NCBI RefSeq assembly: GCF_900104335.1 | Contig: NZ_FMXT01000003.1 | Span: 62,001-126,000 of the forward strand | DNA: 64,000 nucleotides | DNA from: Pseudobutyrivibrio sp. YE44 | GTDB taxonomy: Bacteria; Bacillota; Clostridia; Lachnospirales; Lachnospiraceae | Direction: 5' to 3' | Part shown: piece after piece, positions 53,249-62,564 of the stretch | Layout: each line of letters starts with the position of its first letter | Numbering within the stretch: the first letter of the stretch is position 1 | Translations under genes and position numbers: made by a program | Notes under the pieces: generated by a model | The model's input: only the letters and a program-made list of their open reading frames with translations | Told to the model about the DNA's origin: nothing | The model's database searches: none

Positions 53249-54790
53249 ATGAGTTATTTTAGAAGCATATGGCAGGATCTTGGAATTGAGCCAACAGATG
53301 ATGTGCGCGCCATAAAAAAGGCTTATGCAAAGAAATCCCGTGAATATCATCCAGAGGAGTTTCCGGAGGAATTTGCCAGACTTAAGGCTAGCTATGAGAA
53401 GGCTATTGAGATAGCAAAATCAGGTCAAAAACCTTCCCATCTTTATTATGAGTCCGCTGATGAACTTGAGGAGCAGGAAACTTCTGAGACTGAAGATGAA
53501 GAAGAGCTAGATTATGAGGAGCAAATAAAGGCTGAACAGCACTGGATTGTTAATCAGTTTAAAGAAGAGGAAAAGCAAAAAGCTGAAGAGAAACCAGAAG
53601 TAGGAGAACAGCCAAGAACTGAGAATCAGTCAAAAGCAGAAGAGCAGCAAGGAACTGAGGAGCAGCCAAAAGCAGAAGAGAAGTCAAGAACTGAGGAAAA
53701 GCCAAAACGTGACATATATTATGCCCTTAGAGTGCAGCAGCGTTTAGATAAATTCCAAGAGAACAACACTTTAGAATTTGAGGGTGAGGATGAGGCCCTT
53801 GTATTTAAGACAGAAACAGAGGCTGACTACAAGGGAATCTCTGATTATCAAAGACTAATGGCAAGTAGAACTATGGAAATGGCCAGAGGGCTTGCCAGAA
53901 TGCATGAATACAAAGATAATCCTGCATATTGGAAGTACCTTTTTAAGCGCCAAAATGATGAATATAGGCGCAACAGATTCGTTCATCAAGACAAGTTTTC
54001 TCAAAGACTTTTTCCGGATGTGAAGGTTACAGCCTTTATTTTGGATCAAATATTCGAGCTTCCAATTCTTACATCGGATGTATATGACGCTATTGCTAGT
54101 ATCATTTTCCCTAAGAAGATGGATGAGGAGTGGAAGGAGGTTTACAGCAGATTCTGCGTAAAGCGACCAGATACCTCAAACCGAATTAATCCTGTGAGAC
54201 CTGTAAAGAAAGCAAATCAAAAGGGGTATCAGTTTATAAGGGCTGGTGCAAAACCATCTGGCATGACTACAGGTGATAGAGCGACAAAAAATGCCTCAAG
54301 AATTGCTTGGATAGTCATTGTTGTTATAGCAGTAACTATATCTACTGTTATTAGAATGAGAGCTTTCCATGATGATGTTTCCACAAAAACAAACAGACAA
54401 GAAGTTATTCAGAATGCCATTGAATTGTCTAATCAGGAATTGCTTGATGATATAGATCCTCAAATAGTGAAAGAGGATGATGCTTATGCTGCTAAGGTGG
54501 CTAAGGAAAGGGGATATTATATCATCTCTTCTTACGGCTTTTTTATTGGTGAGCAAGAATATTATGCAGCTATTGTCAAAGAAGACAATTTATATCATAT
54601 TGTTTCTGTCGACGACTATTTGGATGGTAAGGTTACCTATGAAGAAGGTCCAAATCAAGAAGAGTTCTTTGCAAATTATCCAGAGGAAGAGGCTACGAGT
54701 CAGGAACTAGAGGCAGCTAAACAGGAAATGGAGGCCGAAAGGCAGAAGTTCCTTTCAGAAAATAATATAGCTATCGACAGTGAAGAATAG
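53249..54790 (+). CDS. J-domain membrane protein with HPE in place of HPD
   Basis: 513 residues. The N-terminal ~55 residues read as a J domain (WQDLGIEPTDDVRAIKKAY, REYHPEEFPEEFARLKASYEKA), but the catalytic loop is His-Pro-Glu instead of His-Pro-Asp. Residues ~75-165 are a Glu/Lys/Gln-rich repeat (units like KAEEQ, RTEE), a mid domain follows, and a transmembrane helix lies near 350 (IAWIVIVVIAVTISTVI) with an extracellular tail. It may recruit the upstream Hsp70 to the membrane. HPD normally triggers Hsp70 ATP hydrolysis, so the Glu may weaken or alter the interaction. Confidence 0.7.
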   Translation: MSYFRSIWQDLGIEPTDDVRAIKKAYAKKSREYHPEEFPEEFARLKASYEKAIEIAKSGQKPSHLYYESADELEEQETSETEDEEELDYEEQIKAEQHWIVNQFKEEEKQKAEEKPEVGEQPRTENQSKAEEQQGTEEQPKAEEKSRTEEKPKRDIYYALRVQQRLDKFQENNTLEFEGEDEALVFKTETEADYKGISDYQRLMASRTMEMARGLARMHEYKDNPAYWKYLFKRQNDEYRRNRFVHQDKFSQRLFPDVKVTAFILDQIFELPILTSDVYDAIASIIFPKKMDEEWKEVYSRFCVKRPDTSNRINPVRPVKKANQKGYQFIRAGAKPSGMTTGDRATKNASRIAWIVIVVIAVTISTVIRMRAFHDDVSTKTNRQEVIQNAIELSNQELLDDIDPQIVKEDDAYAAKVAKERGYYIISSYGFFIGEQEYYAAIVKEDNLYHIVSVDDYLDGKVTYEEGPNQEEFFANYPEEEATSQELEAAKQEMEAERQKFLSENNIAIDSEE

Positions 54791-54808
54791 GATTGGTATC
54801 CTATAGGT

Positions 54809-55069
54809 ATGGAACACTATAAATTTTTTCAAAACAAAGAATGTGAATATTTTCCTTGTCACAAGGTGGATAAGCCAGAGGATTTTAATTGCCTGTTTTG
54901 CTATTGCCCGCTTTATTGCCTGGGGGATAAGTGTGGAGGCAACTTTGAATACACTAAGTCAGGAGTGAAGTCTTGCGTGAGTTGTTCCCGCCCACATTTA
55001 AGGGGGAACTATGATGAGATTATAAGGACCCTGAAGGAAAGTGGAGTTGGCAAGAAGACAAATGAATAA
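54809..55069 (+). CDS. Cysteine-rich small protein
   Basis: 86 residues with ten Cys residues arranged as CEYFPCHK, NCLFCYCPLYCLGDKCGG, then SCVSCSRPH. This is the cysteine-rich small domain family often linked to cobalamin or corrinoid genes in clostridia; it likely binds metal. It follows the J-domain gene by 18 bases and is the last gene of that unit. Confidence 0.7.
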   Translation: MEHYKFFQNKECEYFPCHKVDKPEDFNCLFCYCPLYCLGDKCGGNFEYTKSGVKSCVSCSRPHLRGNYDEIIRTLKESGVGKKTNE

Positions 55070-55120
55070 CTGATAATATATCAGGCAGTAATATCTCAGA
55101 ATAAAAAAGATATCAAAAAT

Positions 55121-55178
55121 AGAGCTGGTGTCACATGAAGGTCTTGGATAACGAGAATCTTCATGATTCACCAGCTCT
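55121..55178. terminator. Terminator between convergent genes
   Basis: AGAGCTGGTG (55121-55130) with CACCAGCTCT (55169-55178), continued by CATGAAG (55134-55140) with CTTCATG (55159-55165). On the minus strand the stem is followed by ATTTTTGATA, so it mainly ends the two-component operon. Confidence 0.85.
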
Positions 55179-55181
55179 TAT

Positions 55182-56543
55182 TTAATGTATTGGGAATTTG
55201 AGTTCAATAATGAAATGGTCTCTAGCGGTGCGGGCCCTGCTGTCACCGCCTTGTCTTTTCATAAGACTGGAAATACTTATGAGACCAATCTTGGCACTCT
55301 CGTTTTTACGAGGCACCTGCCTGATTTTGTTTGAAAACTCAAGCACTGCATGTTTATCATCGTGAAATACTCGAACCTTTACTGGTTCAGATTCATCAGC
55401 GTACTTATCAATATTCGTAAATACGTTATTAAACACTCTAAGCATATCGCTCATATTTACGTTAATTAAGAAGGTCTCCATAGGGTCTTCAATTTCAAAG
55501 CTGAAGCCTTGGGATTCCAGTGGGAGAGAAAGCTCTCCAATAAGTTGCATAAATAGGTCAACTCCATCAAATTCCTCTAAAGCCTCTGCAGGTCGTTCTG
55601 GATGCGGATCGAAGGCTAGGAAATATTCAAAAAGTCTGTCGGACATTTCCTTAATCTGATAACAAGTTTTAAGAGCCGTATCCACGTATTTTTCCATTTC
55701 CTCTGGTGAACTATAGTGGCGGCCTTTAAGGATTTCCAAATATCCCATCTGAGTGGTAAGTGGTGTGCGCAAATCATGGGAAAGAGCAGTAACAAGGCTG
55801 TTGTTGGCCTGAAGAGCTTGCTTCTCATTTTTCATTTGCTGAGCCAGTGAAACTCTCATGGAATTAAGGCTTACTGCCATCTGCGAGATTTCATCGTGTC
55901 CCCTTACAGGAATTTGATAATCTAAATCTCCGCCCTCAAGGATATTGATTCCTGTAGTAACATCCTTTATATAATGGATTTTTCTTCTAACAAAGTGAAT
56001 GAGAACGAAGATGATAAGCAGGGCAGAACAAGCAATATCTATACGCTGCAACTTAAGGAATAGGTTGTACTGAACATCAGTGCAAAGCACAAGCACAGCA
56101 TTGCCATCTGCAAGCTTAATAGGTGCCTTTGTTACATCGTAGAAGGATTGATATTCGTCGGCCAAATCCTTGAAATCCTCGTCGCTGGCGGGAATAGGAT
56201 CTGTAGTCCCATCATTCTTTGGGGTGATAAAGGTGTTGTAGACGATATAGTCATCCTTGCGAATATAGAAGAAAGCTGACTGATGCCTTGCGTACCAATC
56301 TGTCAGCTTTGCGCTATCCTTTGAGGATATCTCGTTGGTGTAGATGTAGGTCTGTAAGCCGTCAATGAGAGTTGATACTTTTCGAGGGGCGTATTTTTCA
56401 CTAGCCCACTTTGAATTTGCTATAGTATCACTGAAAAAAATAAGTGTAAAATAGCAAAAAGTACCAACTATAAATGAAAGTAGCACAGCCCAGGTTAGCT
56501 CTATATATAGAGATTTTCTAAAGAATCGAAAGAACTTTTTCAC
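55182..56543 (-). CDS. Sensor histidine kinase
   Basis: 453 residues: transmembrane helix ~12-36, an extracellular sensor of ~130 residues, second helix ~168-190, a HAMP linker (DITTGINILEGGDLDYQI-like, ~195-240), the phosphoacceptor motif ALSHDLRTPLTTQMGYLEIL with His near 254, and an ATPase domain with VFNNVFTNIDKYA (N box) near 377. The G boxes are short and irregular (AKIGLISISSLM), so ATP binding may be weak. It overlaps the upstream response regulator by 4 bases. Signal is unknown. The N-box DNA contains a CGTAAATACG site in antisense. Confidence 0.88.
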   Translation of the reverse strand: MKKFFRFFRKSLYIELTWAVLLSFIVGTFCYFTLIFFSDTIANSKWASEKYAPRKVSTLIDGLQTYIYTNEISSKDSAKLTDWYARHQSAFFYIRKDDYIVYNTFITPKNDGTTDPIPASDEDFKDLADEYQSFYDVTKAPIKLADGNAVLVLCTDVQYNLFLKLQRIDIACSALLIIFVLIHFVRRKIHYIKDVTTGINILEGGDLDYQIPVRGHDEISQMAVSLNSMRVSLAQQMKNEKQALQANNSLVTALSHDLRTPLTTQMGYLEILKGRHYSSPEEMEKYVDTALKTCYQIKEMSDRLFEYFLAFDPHPERPAEALEEFDGVDLFMQLIGELSLPLESQGFSFEIEDPMETFLINVNMSDMLRVFNNVFTNIDKYADESEPVKVRVFHDDKHAVLEFSNKIRQVPRKNESAKIGLISISSLMKRQGGDSRARTARDHFIIELKFPIH

Positions 56544-57250
56544 TGTAACTTATAACCCTTTCCCCATACGGTAAGTAGATGCCTTGGATTTGAAGGATCC
56601 TCTTCGATTTTGGTTCGAAGGTTTCTGATATGAACCATAATTGTGGCGTTTGAGCTGTAAAGATATGGCTCATTCCAAATGGTTTCGTATATAACTTGAG
56701 CAGCAAAAACTCGTCCAGGGCTTTCAATTAAAAGCTTGAAAATTTGATACTCTAATTCTGATAAATCTAACTGAACCTCACGACCCTCAGAGTTGGTAGT
56801 GAAAACTTCGTTTCTATCCTTTGCCACTTTGAAGATGTCGTGGGTGAGATAGTTGTCGTCTGGGGTAGCTTCCTTGCCCTTGTATACATAGTATCGACGC
56901 AGAAGAGATTTCACTCTTGCTGTTAATTCTGCATGTGAAAATGGCTTTGCCAAGTAGTCATCGCCGCCGATAAGAAGGCCAAGTGACTTGTCTGAATCAG
57001 TACCCTTTGCAGTTAGGAAAAGAATAGGCATCTGATATTTTTCACGGATAATCTTGCACACGTCCAGTCCAGATTTGCCAGGCATCATAATGTCAAGGAT
57101 GACTAAATCTACAGACTCATCAATAAGAGAGAGAGCAGAATCTCCATCGCTTGCTTCCAAAACCTCATACCCTTCACTTTCCAGCAGGATTCTTATAATA
57201 TTGCGAATCTCTTCGTTGTCATCTACAGTAAGAATCTTTTGTTTTCCCAT
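56540..57250 (-). CDS. OmpR/PhoB-family response regulator
   Basis: 236 residues from ATG 57250 (AAGGAA upstream); a longer in-frame start at 57307 adds 19 residues not typical of receivers. The receiver domain has VDDNEEIRN, phosphoacceptor Asp53 in LVILDIMMPGKSG, and Lys near 102 in LFLTAKGTDSD. The C-terminal winged helix (LSELEYQIFKLLIESPGRVF ... VHIRNLRTKIEEDPSNPRHL ... VWGKGYKL) binds DNA. It is transcribed divergently from the cation-efflux gene and overlaps the kinase start. Confidence 0.92.
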   Translation of the reverse strand: MGKQKILTVDDNEEIRNIIRILLESEGYEVLEASDGDSALSLIDESVDLVILDIMMPGKSGLDVCKIIREKYQMPILFLTAKGTDSDKSLGLLIGGDDYLAKPFSHAELTARVKSLLRRYYVYKGKEATPDDNYLTHDIFKVAKDRNEVFTTNSEGREVQLDLSELEYQIFKLLIESPGRVFAAQVIYETIWNEPYLYSSNATIMVHIRNLRTKIEEDPSNPRHLLTVWGKGYKLQ

Positions 57251-57531
57251 AAATAGTTCCTTCCGAAAATCAAAATCCCACCCACCTGAGGAAAAAGGTA
57301 GGGGCATTCAGCCATGTAAAAACTTTATCTGCTTGTATAGTAACATAAAAAATTTGATTAATCCTTGAATTATGGGGTTTTTTAGTTTTTTTTAGAATCC
57401 CATTAAGGTTTTCTTTAGGATTGAATAAAACAATGTAAAACAGCGTAAAGAATGGTATACTTTACCATAGGCAGTTAAGAAACAGATACTATAAATATGA
57501 TAATTTGAATATAGCTAAGGGGTGAACATCT

Positions 57532-58671
57532 ATGAAGAATACAAACATGAACGTGGCTGAAGCAGTGGATAATAGAAAACGTGTCATCGTCAGAACTAGT
57601 GTTATTGGAATTATTGCAAATATATTCTTGGCCAGCTTTAAGGCCTTGTTTGGCATTATGTCAGGTTCCATCGCCATCATTTTGGATGCAGTAAACAACC
57701 TGTCAGATGCACTTTCCTCAGTAATCACTATTGTAGGAACAAAGCTTGCTGGAAAGATGCCTGATAAAAAGCATCCTATGGGATATGGTCGAATTGAGTA
57801 TTTGAGTGCCATGCTGGTGGCGGCCATTATTATCTATGCAGGTCTCACTTCTCTATGGGAATCTGTCGAGAAGATAATTCATCCAGAGCAGGCTGAGTAC
57901 ACCACTGTCACTTTGGTTATGCTTGTGGTGGCTATTGTGGTTAAATTCTTCCTTGGAAGATACGTTAAGGCCACCGGTGAGAAGGTAAACTCAGGTGCCC
58001 TTATTGCATCCGGAGCAGATGCTAGCTTTGATGCCATTATCTCAACATCAGTTTTGGCAACAGCTATTATTTATATTTTCTGGAACATTTCCTTAGAGGC
58101 TTGGGTTGGTATTGCTATCTCAATTGTTATCATCAAAGCTGGTTGGGAAATGATGACAGAAACCATCGATGATATCCTTGGACAGCGTCCTGATAAGGAC
58201 CTTACCGTTGGAATCAAGCGTCTGATTAGCGAGGAGCCAGAGGTTCGTGGTGCTTATGACCTGGTGCTTAACAACTATGGTCCTAACAAATATTTTGGTT
58301 CGGTTCATGTGGAGCTTCCAGACACAATGACAGTAGAGCAGGTGGATGAGCTTACTCGTCACATTCAGGAAAAGGTTTACAAGGAGACAGGCGTTATTCT
58401 TACAGGTGTTGGCGTCTACTCTTACAATACAAAAGACAATGAAGCAGCTCGCATTCGAAATCGTGTACTTGAGATTGTAAAGCAGCATGATTGGGCTCTT
58501 CAGCTTCACGGCTTCTACGTAAATACGGATTCCAAAGAGATGCGCTTCGACGTAGTTTTTAGCTTTGAAATTGATCACGCAGAGGGCGTAGAAATTATTA
58601 ATAAAGAGGTACAGTCAGAATACCCAGACTACGACGTACAAATCGCAGCAGATGTGGACGTCACAGATTAA
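57532..58671 (+). CDS. Cation diffusion facilitator (divalent metal efflux)
   Basis: 379 residues with six transmembrane helices. The metal site on helix 2 is seen as IILDAVNNLSDALSSV (N-x2-D, residue ~55) and a second one on helix 5 as LIASGADASFDAII (A-x2-D). HPMGYGRIEYL near 84 is the family loop. A cytosolic C-terminal domain from ~215 carries VHVELPD and a late HVE-like region; the protein is longer than usual (~300), with a duplicated-looking C-terminal domain. It exports Zn2+, Mn2+ or Fe2+. Contains a CGTAAATACG site (58518). Confidence 0.9.
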   Translation: MKNTNMNVAEAVDNRKRVIVRTSVIGIIANIFLASFKALFGIMSGSIAIILDAVNNLSDALSSVITIVGTKLAGKMPDKKHPMGYGRIEYLSAMLVAAIIIYAGLTSLWESVEKIIHPEQAEYTTVTLVMLVVAIVVKFFLGRYVKATGEKVNSGALIASGADASFDAIISTSVLATAIIYIFWNISLEAWVGIAISIVIIKAGWEMMTETIDDILGQRPDKDLTVGIKRLISEEPEVRGAYDLVLNNYGPNKYFGSVHVELPDTMTVEQVDELTRHIQEKVYKETGVILTGVGVYSYNTKDNEAARIRNRVLEIVKQHDWALQLHGFYVNTDSKEMRFDVVFSFEIDHAEGVEIINKEVQSEYPDYDVQIAADVDVTD

Positions 58672-58726
58672 AAAAAGTGAGCCTGAGGCTTGATAGTTTA
58701 ACAGGCGGACTGGAGTTGAGGTTAAC

Positions 58727-60229
58727 ATGAAACAGACACAAGATAAAGAACGAAATCTTACTATGATGATGGATGAGTATGAGCTAACCATGGCAAATGC
58801 TTATTTTAATGATCCAACCATCGACCCAAAGACAAAGGTAAGCTTTGATGTATTCTACAGAAAGAATCCTGATGAAGGTGGTTTTGCAATTTTTGCAGGC
58901 CTTCAGCAGATAAAGGATTATCTTTTAAACATGCACTTCACAGATGAGGACATTGCATATCTCAGAAGTGTTGGACACTTTACAGAGGATTTTTTGGAGT
59001 ATCTTAAGAACTTCAAATTCACAGGTGACGTGGATGCTTTCCCAGAGGGAACAATTATGTATCCAAACGAGCCTATCATTACAGTAACAGCGCCTATTAT
59101 TGAGGCTCAGTTGGTGGAGACAGAGATTCTTGCTCAGGTAAATCACCAGTCACTTATTGCCACAAAGGCAAGCCGAATTGTTAGGGCAGCTGCAGGTCGT
59201 CCAGTATCAGATTTTGGTGCTAGACGTGCACACAACAACGATGCTGCCATTTACGGTGCAAGAGCTGCTTACATCGGTGGCGCGGCTGGTACAGCTACAG
59301 TTTCTGCAGGTCAGTATTTCAATATCCCTATTGGTGGAACCATGGCTCACAGCTATGTAATGTATTTCACAGATGAGAACAACGACTATAGCAAGTCGGA
59401 GCTTCAGGCTTTCAGAAGCTTTGCCAAGAGCTATCCTAACAACTGTATTCTTTTGGTAGATACCTATAATGTTCTTAAATGTGGTGTTCCTAATGCCATC
59501 AAGGTGTTCCAGGAGATGAAGGATGCAGGTATTGAGTCAAAGAGCTTCGGTATCAGAATCGACTCTGGTGACTTGGCATACCTTACAAAGAAGTCTCGTC
59601 AGATGCTTGATGCAGCAGGCTTTACAGATGCCAAAATTATCGTAAGCAACTCACTTGATGAATACACCATCACTTCTATTCTTCAGCAGGGTGGACAGGT
59701 TAGTTCCTTCGGCGTTGGTGAGCGTCTCATTACAGCAAAGTCTGAGCCTGTATTTGGTGCAGTTTATAAGCTTTGTGCCGTTACAGATGCCAAGACCGGT
59801 GAGACAATTCCAAAGATTAAAATTTCTGAGGCTGTAGAAAAGATTACAAATCCTGGTCTCAAGGATGTATACAGAATCAAGGATAAAAAAGGTAGAGCAG
59901 TTGCTGATATGCTTGCAATAAAGGGTGAGAAGGTGGATATGAACGTAGCGGGAGGCTACAAGTTCATTGATCCAGAACAGCCATGGAAGAGCACACATAT
60001 TTTTGAAAACTGCACAGCAGAGCTTCTTCAGAAGCCTCTTATCAGAGATGGCAAGGCAGCTACTCCAGATGAGGATATGCAAACAATCAGAGCCAGAGTT
60101 AAGGAACAGCTTGAAACCAGCGTATGGCTTGAGGAGCAGCGTTTTGAAAATCCTCATAAGCACTACTTGGATATGACTCCAGAATATTACAACATGAAGA
60201 TGGAACTCTTACGCAAAGAGGATAAATAA
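58727..60229 (+). CDS. pncB: Nicotinate phosphoribosyltransferase
   Basis: 500 residues, the long bacterial form. Motifs: YELTMANAYF at residue 21, SDFGARRAHNNDAAIYGARAA near 164, GTMAHSYVMYF near 205, LLVDTYNVLKCGVPNAI near 245, and GIRIDSGDLAYLTKKSRQ near 275. It joins nicotinate to PRPP with ATP to give nicotinate mononucleotide in NAD salvage. GAG-rich SD before ATG 58727. The rsmJ-like gene starts 2 bases after its stop, so they are likely co-transcribed. Confidence 0.93.
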   Translation: MKQTQDKERNLTMMMDEYELTMANAYFNDPTIDPKTKVSFDVFYRKNPDEGGFAIFAGLQQIKDYLLNMHFTDEDIAYLRSVGHFTEDFLEYLKNFKFTGDVDAFPEGTIMYPNEPIITVTAPIIEAQLVETEILAQVNHQSLIATKASRIVRAAAGRPVSDFGARRAHNNDAAIYGARAAYIGGAAGTATVSAGQYFNIPIGGTMAHSYVMYFTDENNDYSKSELQAFRSFAKSYPNNCILLVDTYNVLKCGVPNAIKVFQEMKDAGIESKSFGIRIDSGDLAYLTKKSRQMLDAAGFTDAKIIVSNSLDEYTITSILQQGGQVSSFGVGERLITAKSEPVFGAVYKLCAVTDAKTGETIPKIKISEAVEKITNPGLKDVYRIKDKKGRAVADMLAIKGEKVDMNVAGGYKFIDPEQPWKSTHIFENCTAELLQKPLIRDGKAATPDEDMQTIRARVKEQLETSVWLEEQRFENPHKHYLDMTPEYYNMKMELLRKEDK

Positions 60230-60231
60230 GA

Positions 60232-60924
60232 TTGATATCAGAATCACAGATTACGGAATACAATAACAGGCTCGCCAGCATAGGCCTGGCTCTCCAAAAC
60301 ACTGAGGAGGGTCTGTGCCTTACGGATGGCGAGCTTTCTATAATGGCAGATTTCAGGGAGATGCTTCCAAGACTAAAGCAAAGCAATCTTCAGCGGGAAA
60401 TGCTTGTGAAGGCAGCTCGTATAAAAGGACAGGAAATGCCACAGACCTTGGTGGATGCCACAGCTGGCTTTGGTGAGGATTCCCTGATCTTAGCAGCAGC
60501 AGGTTTTCAGGTTCGTCTTTACGAATTCGATGAGATTATCGCTGCATTGCTTCAGGATTGCATGGAAAGGGCAAGACAGATACCAGAGCTTGCTGATGCA
60601 GTTAGCCGAATGGACCTGATTTGTGGCGACAGTGTCCAAGGAATGAAGCAGCTAGATTATAAGCCAGATATTGTCCTTTTGGACCCTATGTTTCCAGCCA
60701 GACAAAAGAGTGCTTTGATTAAGAAAAAGTTTCAGTTGATTCAAAGATTGGAAAGTCCATGCTCCACAGAAGAGGAGCTTTTAGAGGCTGCCCAGGTGGC
60801 AGATCCAAAGCGAATTGTAATTAAACGTCCCTTGAAGGGGCCATATTTGGCAGGAAAGAAGCCAAGCTACAGCCTAGAAGGAAAGGCTATCAGATACGAT
60901 TGCTTTATTTTCGCTAGAAATTAA
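60232..60924 (+). CDS. rsmJ: 16S rRNA (guanine-N2) methyltransferase, RsmJ-like
   Basis: 230 residues. The SAM motif VDATAGFGEDSLILAAAGF near residue 80, and LLDPMFPARQKSALIKKKFQL near 156, match the RsmJ (YhiQ) family closely; DPMFP...KSA..KK is its catalytic-loop signature. RsmJ methylates G1516 of 16S rRNA in Escherichia coli; that role is transferred by family. TTG start at 60232, two bases after pncB. Confidence 0.82.
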   Translation: MISESQITEYNNRLASIGLALQNTEEGLCLTDGELSIMADFREMLPRLKQSNLQREMLVKAARIKGQEMPQTLVDATAGFGEDSLILAAAGFQVRLYEFDEIIAALLQDCMERARQIPELADAVSRMDLICGDSVQGMKQLDYKPDIVLLDPMFPARQKSALIKKKFQLIQRLESPCSTEEELLEAAQVADPKRIVIKRPLKGPYLAGKKPSYSLEGKAIRYDCFIFARN

Positions 60925-60942
60925 ATATTTTTTCACAGAATT

Positions 60943-60995
60943 CTCCAATTTATGTATTAGTATGTTATTACGTAATAACATAGATAAATTGGAGG
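60943..60995 (+). promoter_or_regulatory. Long hairpin sequestering the SD of the Cache-HAMP gene
   Basis: CTCCAATTTAT (60943-60953) pairs with ATAAATTGGAG (60984-60994), and inside it 60961-60982 is a perfect 22-base palindrome (TATGTTATTAC and its complement, centred on CG at 60971-60972). The SD GGAGG (60991-60995) for ATG 61004 is in the 3' arm. It may be a translational switch, or the palindrome may be an operator. Confidence 0.65.
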
Positions 60996-61003
60996 ATTTT
61001 TTC

Positions 61004-62494
61004 ATGAAGAGGTCGAGAAATTCGATTATATGCAAGGTTACAGACCGTGTAATCATTGCTCTTCTTGTAACTATACTGGCTTTGTCGTCTGTAAACCTTG
61101 TCTATATGAGTAGGCAGATTATGAAGGAGCAGATGACTGAGCTTGATTTGGTTGCCCTTATGAGTGCTGCTAAAATAAATGCCTGGAAGGATGATTTGGG
61201 GGAGATAACCCAAGGAATGGCAGATGCTTTAAGTGTTCAACAATCCTTAGATGAGGCGTCTATAAGGCCGTTGGTGGATAAGGTGGCAACCAGGAGACCA
61301 GATTTGTTCTTTGCCTACGTGGGAACAGAGGAAGGCTACATGTACATGGGCCGAGGTGCAAAGTTCTCTGCGGGAATGGATGTTAGAGAGAGGACCTGGT
61401 ACAAAATGGCAAAGGCAGCAGGGCACACTATAATAACGGACCCTTATGTAAGTGCTTCAAGACCAGATGTAATGCTGGCAACAGTTGCAACTCCTATCTA
61501 TATTGGTACAACAATGGTGGGCGTTGTAGGTGTTGATGCAGATATTGCCACAATCAAAGAAGAGGTAGGATCCTTGAATTTTAAGGATGGAGCCTATGGT
61601 TTTCTGATAGATTCAAATGGAAATATAGTTACCCATCCTAATGAAGATTATTGCGCAGGTGTAGATGATGTAATTAAGGCAGTTGATGTAATGCCTGAGC
61701 TTGACCCAATTATTAAAAATCCAGGTAGCCAAGTGGTTAAGGGTAAGGATTACACAGGAAAAACTGTGGTATATAACACTAAAAAGTTGTCTGGTTGTGA
61801 TTGGATTATTGGAGTGGCAAATCCAAGTCGTAATGTTACTAAGATTCTTGATAGAGGTATACGAATCAGTCTTTTTATGGCAGTGATTTGTTTGGCTCTT
61901 GCAATAGCAGATATAACAGCAGCAATCAGTAAGATTCTTAGACCTATTGGAAAGATTAATCCAATGATGGATAGGATTTTGGAAGGAGATTTCTCTACCA
62001 AGCCTGAAATTACAACGGAAGAGGATGAGCTTGGAATGCTTCAGCAGAAGTCCAGTCTCATGATGACGCGACTATCAGATATTATTACAAAGCAAAAGTA
62101 TGTCCTTGGTGAAATGGAAAAGGGTAATTTGATGGTTGAGGATATTGATGAGTTCCCTGGTGATTTGAACGAAATTTCAACCTCTGTAAACTCTATCAAG
62201 GAAAGCTTTAATGACATTATTTCAGACATTCAGTTCTCAGCAATCAACCTTCAAAGCTTCGCAATGGGTATAAATGAAACTAGTGATTTGGAAGATATGA
62301 GAATGGTATTTGAAGAGCTATCTGCAGAGGCAAATGCCCTTATGGAAAAGACTGCTCGATTTAATACAAGTCTTCCACCTGCTCCTACATATGAGGCTTC
62401 AAATCTGGACGGATATGAAAATGATGTAGATGATATTCCAGAAGATGAGGAAACAACCTCTGGAAGCGTGTTTGATTATAGAGATGATTTCTAA
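61004..62494 (+). CDS. Cache-HAMP membrane protein lacking a signalling domain
   Basis: 496 residues from ATG 61004. A transmembrane helix at ~15-38, an extracellular double-Cache sensor (~40-275; RERTWYKMAKAAGHTIITD, DPYVSASRPDVMLATVATPI, GVVGVDADI), a second helix near 285-305, and a HAMP region (LRPIGKINPMMDRILEGDF). Chemoreceptors of this type continue into a long MA coiled-coil; here the region after HAMP is ~150 residues, without the MCP hairpin, and ends in an acidic tail. It may work as a receptor that lacks output or as a partner of another receptor. Confidence 0.75.
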   Translation: MKRSRNSIICKVTDRVIIALLVTILALSSVNLVYMSRQIMKEQMTELDLVALMSAAKINAWKDDLGEITQGMADALSVQQSLDEASIRPLVDKVATRRPDLFFAYVGTEEGYMYMGRGAKFSAGMDVRERTWYKMAKAAGHTIITDPYVSASRPDVMLATVATPIYIGTTMVGVVGVDADIATIKEEVGSLNFKDGAYGFLIDSNGNIVTHPNEDYCAGVDDVIKAVDVMPELDPIIKNPGSQVVKGKDYTGKTVVYNTKKLSGCDWIIGVANPSRNVTKILDRGIRISLFMAVICLALAIADITAAISKILRPIGKINPMMDRILEGDFSTKPEITTEEDELGMLQQKSSLMMTRLSDIITKQKYVLGEMEKGNLMVEDIDEFPGDLNEISTSVNSIKESFNDIISDIQFSAINLQSFAMGINETSDLEDMRMVFEELSAEANALMEKTARFNTSLPPAPTYEASNLDGYENDVDDIPEDEETTSGSVFDYRDDF

Positions 62495-62509
62495 AGTAAA
62501 ATGATTTTT

Positions 62510-62545
62510 AAGGAGTCTTCACAAAAAGTGAGGGCTCCTTTTATT
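62510..62545 (+). terminator. Intrinsic terminator after the Cache-HAMP gene
   Basis: A 13-pair stem with several G.U pairs, 62510-62522 with 62528-62540, loop AAAAA, followed by TTATT. Confidence 0.75.
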
Positions 62546-62564
62546 ATGTTTGCACAAAAATAGC

